This document shows positions 1 through 9,089 of a stretch of 64,000 bases of DNA, piece after piece. The notes beneath the pieces are model-generated. The model did not search any database, had not been told where the DNA came from, and was given only the letters and a program-made list of their open reading frames with translations. Each line of letters opens with the position of its first letter. Position 1 is the first letter of the stretch. Both the position numbers and the translations under genes were made by a program. This DNA is from JADCRZ01 sp037718865. Its GTDB lineage: Bacteria; Bacteroidota; Bacteroidia; Chitinophagales; Chitinophagaceae. The stretch covers positions 1 to 64,000 of the forward strand of contig JBBJMP010000001.1 of assembly GCA_037718865.1 (NCBI GenBank). Reading direction: 5' to 3'.

Positions 1-55
1 GGTAGTACGACAGTTTTTGGTACTGTTTGTCTTGGTTCGAATCCAGGTCGGGCAA
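1..55 (+). tRNA. tRNA-Gln (anticodon TTG), 3' part
   Basis: The 5' acceptor strand and most of the D-arm lie before the window. What remains is the end of the D-arm, an anticodon stem ACAGT/ACTGT enclosing the loop TTTTGGT, a T-arm CTTGG-TTCGAAT-CCAGG, and the acceptor 3' strand TCGGGCA with discriminator A at 55. Loop position 33 is T, so the anticodon is TTG, which reads CAA (Gln). No CCA is encoded. An intrinsic terminator follows directly. Confidence 0.88.
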
Positions 56-61
56 CTTAAC

Positions 62-99
62 AGGACAAACCGGAATCAGTTCCATTTGTCCTTTTTTTT
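62..99 (+). terminator. intrinsic terminator of the tRNA-Gln transcript
   Basis: An 8-bp perfect inverted repeat (AGGACAAA at 62-69, TTTGTCCT at 85-92) encloses a 15-nt loop and runs into a T-tract up to 99. It begins 7 nt after the tRNA. Confidence 0.85.
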
Positions 100-509
100 G
101 CTTTAACATTGACGCTCTTCAATTAGGACATAAAATTTTAACGCTCTCCATCACATTTCTTTTCTTCCATCTGTTCATTTGTACATTGCCGCTCGAACTC
201 TAAATTTTGTTCTTTGGGCCTTCACTACTACTAATGCGGTATTGACAAGGCATTATCTCTATTGTACTTTTACGCTTACAAACCTAAACCTTAACCTTTT
301 TCCATACTAAGGGGGGTAACAAAGATGTTAGAATCCAATATAAGCGTTTACCAATAAAATATAAGCATTAGTTCTCCGTTTATGAATCTGCCGCGTAACC
401 ACATAAAGAATACAGCAATAGTTGAACAATCCTTCTGTTCAGCTTATGCTTCTTATTTAAAAGCGGTTATCCGGCCGGCGATAAATTTTAAACCCCTTAT
501 CCTTTGTCC
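100..509. other. non-coding gap upstream of the first secreted protein
   Basis: There is no convincing ORF here. The only promoter-like match is TTTG at 178-181, then 19 nt, then TAAATTTTG at 201-209. That resembles the Bacteroidota TTTG/TAnnTTTG pattern with one extra base in the -7 box. If it is real, the leader to the ATG at 510 would be about 300 nt. The assignment is weak. Confidence 0.3.
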
Positions 510-2198
510 ATGAAACCATTTTCATTTCATCAATCAGTATTTTTCTTACTGTTCCTGAATTTAATTTCATTACTTACCACTGCACAAGTCGGCATTGGAA
601 CAGCCACACCAGACTCCTCTGCGCTGTTGGATATAAGCTCTACCTCTAAAGGATTTCTTCCTCCGCGGATGACAACACTGCAACGAAACCAGATTGTAAA
701 ACCTTCCTCAGGGCTGACCATATATAATACCAGCAATAATCAGATTGAATTTTTTACAGGAAAGATCTGGAACGAATTGAGAAACCTTTCAGGCGCTGCC
801 GATAACGGATTAATGAGGGATAATACATCCATTATACTGGGTAACAGTTTAGGCAGCAACGAAGCAGAACTTAAGACAGACAGGGAAATACCTCTGGCTT
901 CTCATGAATTACGCATAAGCCAGAACGGTACGGGATATATGAACTTATCAGGAAACGGAAACAATTTTGCAGGGGCCTTATTACGGTTCAATGACACCCT
1001 TGCTTCCCCGATTGGCACCTCTACTGGCCGTACCTGGCTGCAATTCAACCCCCTTGAAAAAAATCAGGATTCTTCCCCGTTTTTGTTCAGCCAGACTTCC
1101 ACCAAATACGGTTCGTGGCAACCCAATGAAGTGTTTATGATGGGCTGGAACCTGGCACCAGGTGGGGGAGCAGTAACAGCAGGACAGCCGGGAGTAGGTG
1201 TTTCCATGGAACAGCATTTCAAACCTGATGATTCAGGTCCGGGATTTACGGAAATGCACGACTTCTGGATTAAACCTAGCGGCGAGCAAGTGCGATTAAT
1301 GTCTTATACCCTAAATAATGGTTCCGGAGATGTTGATTTTTACAATACTATCAGCCGCCATTACATTAAAGACCCCTTAAACAAATCAAGAATATGGTAT
1401 TCTTTGGACCAGGGGCCAACTAACGTAAAGCAAGTATTTGAAGCAGACAACGGTATTTCTTACGCCTGGTCATATGATAATCAGGGAATACAACTATCCG
1501 CTCCTGGAAATACTTCATTATATTTGAATGCTCCCAATACTACACACCTTCAATCACTTTCATCGACCCATAACTTTACGGAATTTTCACAGCAGGTACT
1601 TCCCCAAACCGACAATTCACTGGAATTCGGAAGGTTTAATACCCGCTGGGCGGAAGGAAATTTTGTTAAGGTACGCAGTAGTTTTATGCAATTAAGAGGA
1701 CAGGGCCTGGATCATCCCGGAAATGACCTTGTTACGAAAGTACTTGATGTAGCCGATAATTCAGGGGGTGTATTATTACCCAGGTTATCACAGGGAGAGA
1801 TAAACGCCATTGCAAATCCCATCATAGGTGAATTATTGTTTAATACCGGAACTTCCCTTTACCAGCAGTATACTTCAACTGGCTGGAAAACCATGAGTGC
1901 GTCTTCAGGAGAAGAACTGATACTGGTACCTAATGCAAACTATACCGTTTCGCCCGCCAACGGCGTATTGCAGAATATTATTTATGAATACCCCGCAGGC
2001 GGAGGAACGATAACATTGCCGGCACTTATTCCCGACAACATGACCTTATATATTAGTAATACTTCAAACAACATCATAAACTTCAGCCTTCCATTATATA
2101 CAAACAGTACAACGTCTACATCTGTGATGGCAGCAGGGGCACAGGTAAAGTTAATTTATAAAAACGCAACCGGCAAGTGGTATTCATTAAGGTTCTAA
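510..2198 (+). CDS. secreted tail-fibre-like surface protein
   Basis: This is a 562-aa exported protein. The start chosen is ATG 510, because the TTG two codons upstream adds nothing and MKPFSFHQSVFFLLFLNL begins a clear signal peptide ending near TTAQ. The mature N-terminus VGIGTATPDSSALLDI followed by GFLPPRMT is a signature of Bacteroidota proteins related to phage-tail-collar repeats. A diverged copy of the same segment (GGVLLPRLSQGEINAI, then GELLFNTG) recurs around residues 420-450, so the central region, rich in W, N and G, is bracketed by two copies. The C-terminus lacks an obvious T9SS sorting domain. The next secreted gene starts 55 nt downstream, so the two may be co-transcribed. 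The molecular function is unknown. A surface or adhesion role is inferred only from family and export. Confidence 0.75.
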   Translation: MKPFSFHQSVFFLLFLNLISLLTTAQVGIGTATPDSSALLDISSTSKGFLPPRMTTLQRNQIVKPSSGLTIYNTSNNQIEFFTGKIWNELRNLSGAADNGLMRDNTSIILGNSLGSNEAELKTDREIPLASHELRISQNGTGYMNLSGNGNNFAGALLRFNDTLASPIGTSTGRTWLQFNPLEKNQDSSPFLFSQTSTKYGSWQPNEVFMMGWNLAPGGGAVTAGQPGVGVSMEQHFKPDDSGPGFTEMHDFWIKPSGEQVRLMSYTLNNGSGDVDFYNTISRHYIKDPLNKSRIWYSLDQGPTNVKQVFEADNGISYAWSYDNQGIQLSAPGNTSLYLNAPNTTHLQSLSSTHNFTEFSQQVLPQTDNSLEFGRFNTRWAEGNFVKVRSSFMQLRGQGLDHPGNDLVTKVLDVADNSGGVLLPRLSQGEINAIANPIIGELLFNTGTSLYQQYTSTGWKTMSASSGEELILVPNANYTVSPANGVLQNIIYEYPAGGGTITLPALIPDNMTLYISNTSNNIINFSLPLYTNSTTSTSVMAAGAQVKLIYKNATGKWYSLRF

Positions 2199-2253
2199 GT
2201 CACTTTCTTAAGTATGATGCCTGTTTCTTTAGTCACCGTTGTTAACCCTTTCT

Positions 2254-3792
2254 ATGAAAAATTGCCTTCAACATCTAATATCTCCGGTTCTAGTGATGCT
2301 CTGTTTATTTTGCTTCAGCCGGCTAAGTGCTCAGGATGCCTTCTATCTTTCCCCTGGATCGCAGGTTAAAATTGATACAGGCACTATCGTTACCGTTATT
2401 GGAAATGTAACGCTTGACTCAGGAGCACGTTTATCTCATCATGGCAAACTTTATATCAAAAATGATGGCGCCTCTATGTGGTATGACCTGAATACAAACG
2501 GAGATGGTTTGAGCGGAACAGGACAGGTGGTTTTCCAGGGAAAAAGCGGAATAAGTTATTCAGGATTTACCAGATTTTATGATTTGACAATAGATGGAGG
2601 TCCGGTCAATTTTTCGCGCCCGGGTATACTTAACGTAACTAACCGGCTACTGCTTCAAAAAGGGGTGATAAACATAGGATCGGGCTCGGCCTTGCACATC
2701 CTGAATCCGGCTTTTGACGCAGTTAAACCTCATGTCTCAAACAAAGGATATTCCAATTCTTATATAAACGGATCGATGACAAGGAATATCAATGTCGACT
2801 CCTTTACGTACGATTTTCCTGTAGGCAATCAGGCCAGTGTACATTTACTCGCATTTATTAATCATTTTATTACCGGTGTTGATAACCTGACTGCTTTTTT
2901 CGATGTTAAAAGTGGTTCGGATGGCGGTATAAAAATAAATGCTTCTACTTATACATCTATAAATGAAAATGGCGTGTGGCACCTGCAGCCTCAGAGTTCG
3001 GCTACTGGTGGCAGTTATGGCCTTCGACTTCACCTGAACGGATTCAGGGGACTGGAGGATGATCAGTTTAGTATAGTGGCCAGGCCTTTAAATAGTTCAA
3101 AGGGTGAAGACTGGATGATTCCTCTGGGAAGTATAATACCGGAAGCCGGTGTTTCAGGAAGAACGGTAGCTTCAGGTTATACCTTGCGTGATAACATGAG
3201 CAACTTCAACAACACCCAATTTGGTATTGGAATGACTTATATAATCCTGAAGTCAACCCTGGGAGACCTGAATGCAACAAGAACAAATGCAGATAAGGTG
3301 AAGCTTGACTGGAATACACAATCCGAAAGTAATAACCGTGGCTTTTATGTAGAAAGGCGATTAAACAATGCACTCACCTTTTCCGATCTCACATTTGTAA
3401 GCACCAGGGCATCCAATGGGAGCAGCAAAATGGCTCTGAATTATACCTTGTCCGACCGCAACAGCTATCCCGGAACAAGTTATTACCGCCTGCGACAGCT
3501 TGATAAAGATGGCACCGTGGCTTATTCAAATATCGTTACGGTTACGGGAACCAGGCCGGTCATCAGCTTTTCACCCAATCCAACAAGAGGTATGTTAAAT
3601 ATAAGTGCACCCTTTCAACAAAATTATACCTTCATCGTCATTGACGCAGAAGGCCGAAAGGTAATGCAACTAAAGCTTGCAGGACCAGCTCAGGTTCAAC
3701 TCAACAAACTGGCCTCAGGAACATATACGGTAGGATTATATAACGCCATGAATATCCCGGTACTGCTCGAAAGGATTGTTCTATTAAAGTAG
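2254..3792 (+). CDS. secreted protein with type IX sorting domain
   Basis: This is a 512-aa protein. ATG 2254 is preferred over the upstream TTG at 2239, because it directly begins the signal peptide (MKNCLQHLISPVLVMLCLFCF, cleavage near LSAQ). The N-terminal half consists of short beta-rich segments resembling a beta-helix or head-domain shell (GNVTLDSGARLSHHGKLYI). Residues around 350-430 look FnIII-like (NADKVKLDWNTQSESNNRGF, SYYRLRQLDKDG). The last 75 residues form a type A T9SS C-terminal domain (FSPNPTRGMLNIS ... LASGTYTVGLYN), which directs outer-membrane passage and surface anchoring. It follows the tail-fibre-like gene in the same direction and probably functions with it at the cell surface. 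No enzymatic motif was seen. Confidence 0.8.
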   Translation: MKNCLQHLISPVLVMLCLFCFSRLSAQDAFYLSPGSQVKIDTGTIVTVIGNVTLDSGARLSHHGKLYIKNDGASMWYDLNTNGDGLSGTGQVVFQGKSGISYSGFTRFYDLTIDGGPVNFSRPGILNVTNRLLLQKGVINIGSGSALHILNPAFDAVKPHVSNKGYSNSYINGSMTRNINVDSFTYDFPVGNQASVHLLAFINHFITGVDNLTAFFDVKSGSDGGIKINASTYTSINENGVWHLQPQSSATGGSYGLRLHLNGFRGLEDDQFSIVARPLNSSKGEDWMIPLGSIIPEAGVSGRTVASGYTLRDNMSNFNNTQFGIGMTYIILKSTLGDLNATRTNADKVKLDWNTQSESNNRGFYVERRLNNALTFSDLTFVSTRASNGSSKMALNYTLSDRNSYPGTSYYRLRQLDKDGTVAYSNIVTVTGTRPVISFSPNPTRGMLNISAPFQQNYTFIVIDAEGRKVMQLKLAGPAQVQLNKLASGTYTVGLYNAMNIPVLLERIVLLK

Positions 3793-3793
3793 T

Positions 3794-3865
3794 GAATATG
3801 TGCGTTGCTTGTTCGGTAATTAGTATACCACCCTATTCCTCCATCCGCACATCCGCACATTATTC
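3794..3865. repeat. long-loop inverted repeat with tandem CATCCGCA units at convergent gene ends
   Basis: GAATATGTGCG at 3794-3804 pairs with CGCACATTATTC at 3854-3865 with one bulged base. The right arm contains two tandem copies of the octamer CATCCGCA. The element fills the gap between two convergent genes and reaches into the recG stop codon. It may act as a bidirectional terminator, though no long T-run follows. Confidence 0.5.
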
Positions 3866-6002
3866 AAGAGATCTTACTCCAGGCCGTTTTGCTCTTTTGA
3901 GACTGAAGAAAAAGTTTAAGGGGTAAGTGCACAGTCTGGTCAAGAGCCGGATCCTCGTGCAGAATGCGTTCTGCCATCTCTTTGGATAGATCTAACCAGT
4001 ATTTGTCATGTACCAGGCTAGCCAGCTTAAAATTAAGTATTCCGCTTTGGCGTGTTCCCTCGATATCTCCGGGCCCGCGGATCTCCAGATCTTTTTCTGC
4101 AATCTTAAAGCCATCGTTGGTAGCGCAAAGGATATTTAACCGTTCACGCGCCTCACGCGTTAATTGCTTGCCAGTTAATAAAATACAATAACTTTTATCG
4201 CTGCCCCTTCCTACCCTTCCCCGCAACTGGTGCAATTGCGATAGCCCGAATTTCTCAGCACTTTCTACAACCATCACGGTAGCATTTGGCACATTAACGC
4301 CAACTTCCACAACCGTTGTAGATACCATAATCTGGGTATCGTGATTAACGAATCTTTGCATGTTAGTATCTTTAACATCAGATTTCTGCCGCCCATGCAC
4401 CATGCTTATCCAATAGGCAGGTTCAGGAAAATAAGCCTTGACATTTTCATATCCCCTCATCAGGTTTTCGTAATCCATTTTTTGCGATTCTTCTATCAAA
4501 GGAAAGATAATATAAGCCTGCCTGCCCTCCTTCACTTCTGTTTTAATAAAATCCATTACCTGGGCCCGGCTCTGCTCATACCTGTGAACGGTAGCCACCT
4601 GTTGCCGTCCGGGAGGCAATTCATCAATAACGCTGTAATCAAGATCTCCATAAGCGGTCATCGCCAGCGTCCGTGGTATAGGAGTAGCCGTCATCACCAA
4701 TACATGAGGAGGCACAACTGACTTGGCCCATAATCTGGCCCGTTGCGCCACACCAAAACGATGCTGTTCATCAACAATAGCAATGCCCAATTTGCTGAAT
4801 TGCACTTTATCTTCAATAAGCGCATGCGTTCCTATGAGCAAATGCAAAACACCTTCTTCCGCTGACTGAAGGATCTCTTTTTTGTCTTTTGACTTTGTTG
4901 AACCGGTGAGCAGCCTTACACAAAGCGGCAAACCAGTTAATAGTTCCGAGATGTTATTAAAATGCTGCCGCGCCAGGATCTCGGTAGGAGCCATTAAGCA
5001 ACCCTGGTACCCATTATCAATGGCAAGTAAAATCGAAAGCAGGGCAACGACTGTTTTACCGCTTCCCACATCCCCCTGTAAAAGCCGGTTCATTTGTTTT
5101 CCGAATGCCGTGTCTTTACGTATTTCTTTTAACACTCTTTTCTGTGCTCCTGTCAGGGCAAAAGGCAGGTGATGTTTATAGAAGATATTAAACAGGTCGC
5201 CCACCTTCTCAAATACAACACCTTTTGAATAACGGTGACGCTGGGCCCGTATCATACCAATTCTTATCTGCGCCAAAAAAAATTCTTCAAATTTTAACCG
5301 GTTAAGGGCCTGCTCGTAAAGGTGGCTGTCCGGAGGAAAATGGATATGTGTATAGGCGTTGAACCTTGACGTTAACTGTAATGAACTGCGTATGTCACCG
5401 GGCAGGTTCTCGGGAATATCGCTCTCTTGTAACATTATAAATAATGCATGGACAAGATTGGCGATCTGCCTGCCACCTAACCCTTTTGCCTTTAGCTTTT
5501 CTGTTGTTGGATAAACAGGCTCAAGAAAAGGTTTGCCATCTTGCTTGCCATGAGTCAGTTCTTCCATTTCAGGATGAGTGATCTGCGGCATTCCCTGAAA
5601 AAAACCGGCCTTACCAAACACAATATATTCTTTGCCGACTGTCAAAGCTTTCTGCACCCAGTTAATTCCCTGAAACCAAACCAGCTCCAACACACCGCTG
5701 GAATCCCCAATCTCAACAACCAGGCGTTTCCCCCTCTTTTCCCCCATCAATTCAATGCTATGGATTCTGCCGGCCACCTGTACGTATTCTGTTTGCGGGG
5801 TTATCCCTGCAATCTGCTGAATATGTGTACGGTCAATATGACGGAAGGGAAAATGTTCGAGCAGGTCCCTAAAGGTGAAAATGCCGAGTTCCTTCTTTAA
5901 AAGATCGGCCCTTAACGGTCCTACTCCTTTAAGATATTCGATGGGATTAAATAAAACTGAATTGGCGATGGGTATGTTGATTTTGGCAAAAATAACATAC
6001 AA
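3864..6002 (-). CDS. recG: ATP-dependent DNA helicase RecG
   Basis: This is a 712-aa superfamily-2 helicase that remodels stalled replication forks and branch-migrates Holliday junctions. The N-terminal wedge/OB domain begins with NPIEYLKGVGPLRADLLKKE and reads through LLEHFPFRHIDRT. The helicase core has Walker A (LLQGDVGSGKT), the DEQH box (IVDEQHRFG), motif III (MTATPIPRTLA) and motif VI (QLRGRVGRG). Length and motifs are normal for RecG. The best available start is TTG at 6002. No ATG lies near the expected N-terminus, although homologues usually begin about 12 residues later. The gene is monocistronic in appearance, with repeat elements on both sides. Confidence 0.95.
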   Translation of the reverse strand: MYVIFAKINIPIANSVLFNPIEYLKGVGPLRADLLKKELGIFTFRDLLEHFPFRHIDRTHIQQIAGITPQTEYVQVAGRIHSIELMGEKRGKRLVVEIGDSSGVLELVWFQGINWVQKALTVGKEYIVFGKAGFFQGMPQITHPEMEELTHGKQDGKPFLEPVYPTTEKLKAKGLGGRQIANLVHALFIMLQESDIPENLPGDIRSSLQLTSRFNAYTHIHFPPDSHLYEQALNRLKFEEFFLAQIRIGMIRAQRHRYSKGVVFEKVGDLFNIFYKHHLPFALTGAQKRVLKEIRKDTAFGKQMNRLLQGDVGSGKTVVALLSILLAIDNGYQGCLMAPTEILARQHFNNISELLTGLPLCVRLLTGSTKSKDKKEILQSAEEGVLHLLIGTHALIEDKVQFSKLGIAIVDEQHRFGVAQRARLWAKSVVPPHVLVMTATPIPRTLAMTAYGDLDYSVIDELPPGRQQVATVHRYEQSRAQVMDFIKTEVKEGRQAYIIFPLIEESQKMDYENLMRGYENVKAYFPEPAYWISMVHGRQKSDVKDTNMQRFVNHDTQIMVSTTVVEVGVNVPNATVMVVESAEKFGLSQLHQLRGRVGRGSDKSYCILLTGKQLTREARERLNILCATNDGFKIAEKDLEIRGPGDIEGTRQSGILNFKLASLVHDKYWLDLSKEMAERILHEDPALDQTVHLPLKLFLQSQKSKTAWSKIS

Positions 6003-6008
6003 AATTAT

Positions 6009-6157
6009 GTTTAAGGTTTAAGACTTAAAGTTTAAAGTTGTTTCAAGATCATACGCTATTACCAGCGGGATCATCTGCCTTTCCAAATAGATAATGTTAT
6101 CATTACCATAGCATGTCTCAAAAAGAGACCTTAAACCTTAAACCTTAAACGTTAAAC
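6009..6157. repeat. inverted clusters of a TTTAAGG-type heptamer
   Basis: A run of GTTTAAGGTTTAAG followed by CTTAAAGTTTAAAG units (6009-6037) faces an inverted run of CCTTAAA / CCTTAAAC units (6129-6157) across about 90 nt of unrelated sequence. The right-hand cluster supplies the last codons and the stop of the downstream-strand membrane-protein gene. It is either a repetitive intergenic element or a fold-back RNA structure. Confidence 0.6.
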
Positions 6158-7286
6158 TCTTTCTCGCCTCATTCTCAATCAACCATAACATCATGGGTAA
6201 AAAAACAAGTATAATGGGAACAAGGAACAACCTGGTCTGGTAAGTCACTACAGTATATTCATGAACAAAAAACCATACCGGCACGATCGCTATGAACCAT
6301 AGTTTAAGAATGTGGGGAAAACGTCTGAAGACATATAATATAATAAAAGGTATTACACCAAATGTTCCGATCATCTCAAAATAAGCTTTAAACGCTACAG
6401 GACTCAACAGGTTCAGTTTTAGCATGGGCAGGCCCGACGGAACTTTCCACATTTGCGGTTCCCTGTAGCCAAAGTAAATCCTGAGTGAAAAGAAGATAAC
6501 GAAAAAGATCACATAGGCCAGGGCCGTAATAAACCAGACCTTCTTTGGTGGGAAAGAAATATGCGAAAAACGAAAAGACCGCAGATTCAGGTTCTTGAAA
6601 TCCATCTGAGATATAAAGTAGAGAAAGGGGATCATGATGGAAGTTTCCCTGTTTAACGCGCCAAGGGGTACGATCGCCAGTAACCACAGCGGGCTCTTGC
6701 GGTAAAGGATGATACACGCGGTTAGTAAATACAGGATGTTATCCATGTAAGTATTAAAGGCAAGGTCTGCTGCTGCTATCGAATTACCCATGGCCAGGGT
6801 CAGAAAGATCAGGCCGAAAAAGATCAGCCAGTTATTCCGGATAAAGTAACTCCATACAACATATGCTAACAGGAAGATCAGTAAGTGTTCGACAAAGCGG
6901 AAGAATATAAAAATGATCAGGTATTTGATCGCACCTTTCGTATTCAGCAGCTTAAAAAATTTCAAGGTCTCTTCGGTTGGGGCTGATGTGGCATTGAAGG
7001 TATAGGCAAACTTCTGTTCAATAGGATAAATTTTGTCAATGGTGTTATTGTACACCCACATCATACCCTCAACAATCCCGGGGCATAAAATCCGGTATTG
7101 CCATGGATTGTAAAACTCCGACCGTTTCTCCAGGATGGCAATATGCCTTTCATAGGTCAATATGCCATTGCTGTAATAAAAATTTCTGAAGATGGGAAAC
7201 AGGGAGAGCAATGCAAAGCAAAAACCAAGAAAAAAAATTTTCGATTTACGGTTTCGTTGCAACAATTGTATAATGCGGGTAAACAT
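6138..7286 (-). CDS. polytopic membrane protein, possible GT-C-like glycosyltransferase
   Basis: This is a 382-aa integral membrane protein with roughly nine hydrophobic segments and no recognised catalytic domain. After the first membrane segment a periplasmic loop carries YERHIAILEKRSEFYNPWQY followed by RILCPG. A charged first loop with an aromatic/arginine motif recalls GT-C glycosyltransferases that use lipid-phosphate sugars, but no diagnostic DxD or EE pair was seen, so this is tentative. The final residues SLTFKV and the stop lie inside the TTTAAGG repeat, suggesting the end of the gene was altered by that element. Its start overlaps the preceding methyltransferase by 41 nt, so the two are one operon, divergent from the DprE-like genes. 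Confidence 0.7.
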   Translation of the reverse strand: MFTRIIQLLQRNRKSKIFFLGFCFALLSLFPIFRNFYYSNGILTYERHIAILEKRSEFYNPWQYRILCPGIVEGMMWVYNNTIDKIYPIEQKFAYTFNATSAPTEETLKFFKLLNTKGAIKYLIIFIFFRFVEHLLIFLLAYVVWSYFIRNNWLIFFGLIFLTLAMGNSIAAADLAFNTYMDNILYLLTACIILYRKSPLWLLAIVPLGALNRETSIMIPFLYFISQMDFKNLNLRSFRFSHISFPPKKVWFITALAYVIFFVIFFSLRIYFGYREPQMWKVPSGLPMLKLNLLSPVAFKAYFEMIGTFGVIPFIILYVFRRFPHILKLWFIAIVPVWFFVHEYTVVTYQTRLFLVPIILVFLPMMLWLIENEARKSLTFKV

Positions 7287-7899
7287 ACATGATTCGTTTT
7301 TTAAGATCTGCTATTTCCAGGCCATTGCTCTTGAGTACGTCCTGCACATGTTCTGCAGGCAACTCATTTCCTATTTCGCCCGCAAATATAAGATCGTGCA
7401 TCTTATTGAAATAAACGAGCATATTCGCCGCATTAATATCCTTGATGACCAGTTTAGCCCCTCTTTTGATTCTAGTCGCCAGACTTATCAGGAACTGCTG
7501 CTGGTTAGGTTTAGGAACATGATGCAGCACATCGATCAGGAAAATGATGTCCATCTGCAACAGGTGTTCTGGAAAATGAATGCCATCATATTTATCAAAA
7601 CGGATCTGGCTGATTTTTGAATCAGCTAACAAATTATTGGCGTTACGAATCAGTTTGTCGCTGATCTCAATTCCATACAGCGCAGCCGGTCTGGCGAACG
7701 CAGACAACAAGAAGAAGAATTGACCGGAGCCACATCCGATGTCTCCTACCTTATCCCCCGTTTTGACCATATTTATTAAACTCACATAAGGGCAAACGAG
7801 GGGACGGTAATGAATTTTTAGACGATCTACAAATCCTGCATTCAGGTGCTTCGATTTAAGGAAGTGTAACAGATCTTTATTAGTAAGCTCCTTCTGCAT
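7246..7899 (-). CDS. class I SAM-dependent methyltransferase
   Basis: This is a 217-aa Rossmann-fold methyltransferase. Motif I is GDIGCGSGQFFFLL, the acidic end of beta-2 is GIEISD, and motif IV/post-I is IIFLIDVLHHVPKP. The substrate is not evident. It is first in a two-gene minus-strand operon and overlaps the membrane protein by 41 nt. It lies divergent from the polyprenyl-phosphate arabinose-type genes, so a role in modifying a lipid-linked glycan or lipid is plausible by position only. Confidence 0.85.
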   Translation of the reverse strand: MQKELTNKDLLHFLKSKHLNAGFVDRLKIHYRPLVCPYVSLINMVKTGDKVGDIGCGSGQFFFLLSAFARPAALYGIEISDKLIRNANNLLADSKISQIRFDKYDGIHFPEHLLQMDIIFLIDVLHHVPKPNQQQFLISLATRIKRGAKLVIKDINAANMLVYFNKMHDLIFAGEIGNELPAEHVQDVLKSNGLEIADLKKRIMYVYPHYTIVATKP

Positions 7900-8195
7900 A
7901 TAATCAGACTTTAATTCATTTTACTCAAAATAATAATAACGGGCAACTTGACCAAATTAAGAACGGCTCATCAATAATTTTAGAAATTAGATGTAAACAC
8001 TTATATGCAAGGCGCTTCTTGGAAAGCGACAAAGTAATAAAATGTCTTTTCAATTAAAAAATTTATTAAAGCCCCGAACATTTTTTGTTTCAACACAATA
8101 AATCAAACGTCAAATTACGTTTTCAATTGTCTGATTCAACGTATGATGTTATGTTGCCGGGTAAACAATTGTTTGTAACTTGGTTTTTTTATGCT

Positions 8196-9089
8196 ATGAT
8201 GCCTATTATACAATTAATAAGAGTCAAGGACTGGGCTAAGAATTCATTTCTATTTATTCCACTTTTTTTTGCCGGGCAGCTTTTTGATTTCGAAAAGATA
8301 TGGCTGCTGGTCATCGGATTTTTTTCATTCAGTTTAGTTGCCAGCAGTATTTATATCATAAATGACTACCGCGATATTGAAGATGATCAAAAACATCCTG
8401 AGAAATCCAAAAGGCCCCTTGCCTCAGGTGCTGTAAAAAAAAACACAGCCATCTTTACATGCATTTTGTTATTGCTGGCCGGGTTTGCACTTTCTTATTT
8501 TGCTAATCCCAAACTAAAATTCCTTTTTATTTTAGGCATTTACTTTATTATGAACCTGGCTTACTCATTAGGACTCAAAAATATTTCCATCCTGGATATT
8601 TTTATTCTGGCCATCGGTTTCGTGCTACGGATAAAGGCCGGCAGCGTAATAGCTATGATACAGGTTTCTGAGTGGCTGATCATCATGGTGTTCCTGCTGG
8701 CGCTGTTCATGGCAACGGCAAAAAGAAGAGATGATATACTTCTAAAGATTTCAATGGGGCTTGATATGAGAAAATCGATAAAGGGATATAATCTGGAATT
8801 TATGAATACCCTGCTGTCACTAATTTGTGCGGTAATCATCGTTGCCTATTTTATGTACACCATGTCACCTGACATTATTGAACGACTGGGAACTTACCGG
8901 TTGTATTACACCTGTATCTTTGTAATTGCTGGTATAATGCGTTATTTGCAGATCACTTATGTACAGGGCAAATCAGGCTCACCTACCAAGATCTTGTACA
9001 AGGACCGTTTCATACAACTTACCATCTTGTTATGGATATCCAGCTTCTATGCCATACTTTATCTGAAAAACATAAACATTTTTAACTAA
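8196..9089 (+). CDS. UbiA-family polyprenyl-phosphate phosphoribosyltransferase (DPPR-synthase-like)
   Basis: This is a membrane prenyltransferase-fold enzyme, 297 aa from ATG 8196. The frame stays open upstream to a TTG at 8085, but the extra residues do not resemble the family, whose members begin like MMPIIQLIRVKDWAKN. The UbiA signature is present as NDYRDIEDDQKHPEKSKRPL, as in mycobacterial Rv3806c-type enzymes that transfer 5-phosphoribose from PRPP to decaprenyl phosphate. The later LDIFILAIGFVLRIKAG segment also fits that subfamily, and about eight membrane helices are apparent. The stop and the next start share bases (TAATG). Together with the following FAD oxidase and SDR it forms the three-step core of polyprenylphosphoryl-arabinose synthesis. 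The lipid used here, probably undecaprenyl phosphate, is an inference. Confidence 0.85.
   Translation: MMPIIQLIRVKDWAKNSFLFIPLFFAGQLFDFEKIWLLVIGFFSFSLVASSIYIINDYRDIEDDQKHPEKSKRPLASGAVKKNTAIFTCILLLLAGFALSYFANPKLKFLFILGIYFIMNLAYSLGLKNISILDIFILAIGFVLRIKAGSVIAMIQVSEWLIIMVFLLALFMATAKRRDDILLKISMGLDMRKSIKGYNLEFMNTLLSLICAVIIVAYFMYTMSPDIIERLGTYRLYYTCIFVIAGIMRYLQITYVQGKSGSPTKILYKDRFIQLTILLWISSFYAILYLKNINIFN

Noticed and set aside
4341..4721. 126-aa plus-strand ORF inside recG
   Set aside because: It lies wholly within the conserved helicase core on the other strand, with no domain and low-complexity composition. It is a shadow frame.
7246..7286. 41-nt overlap of methyltransferase and membrane protein as a frameshift
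   Set aside because: Both proteins have complete, sensible ends and are of different families. It is normal operon overlap.
7995..8030. CGCTT/AAGCG hairpin upstream of the UbiA-type gene
   Set aside because: It is a five-base-pair stem only, with no T-run or conserved context.
8085..8195. N-terminal extension of the UbiA-type protein from TTG 8085
   Set aside because: The extra 37 residues are unlike the family, whose homology begins at the MMPIIQLIRVKDW segment.
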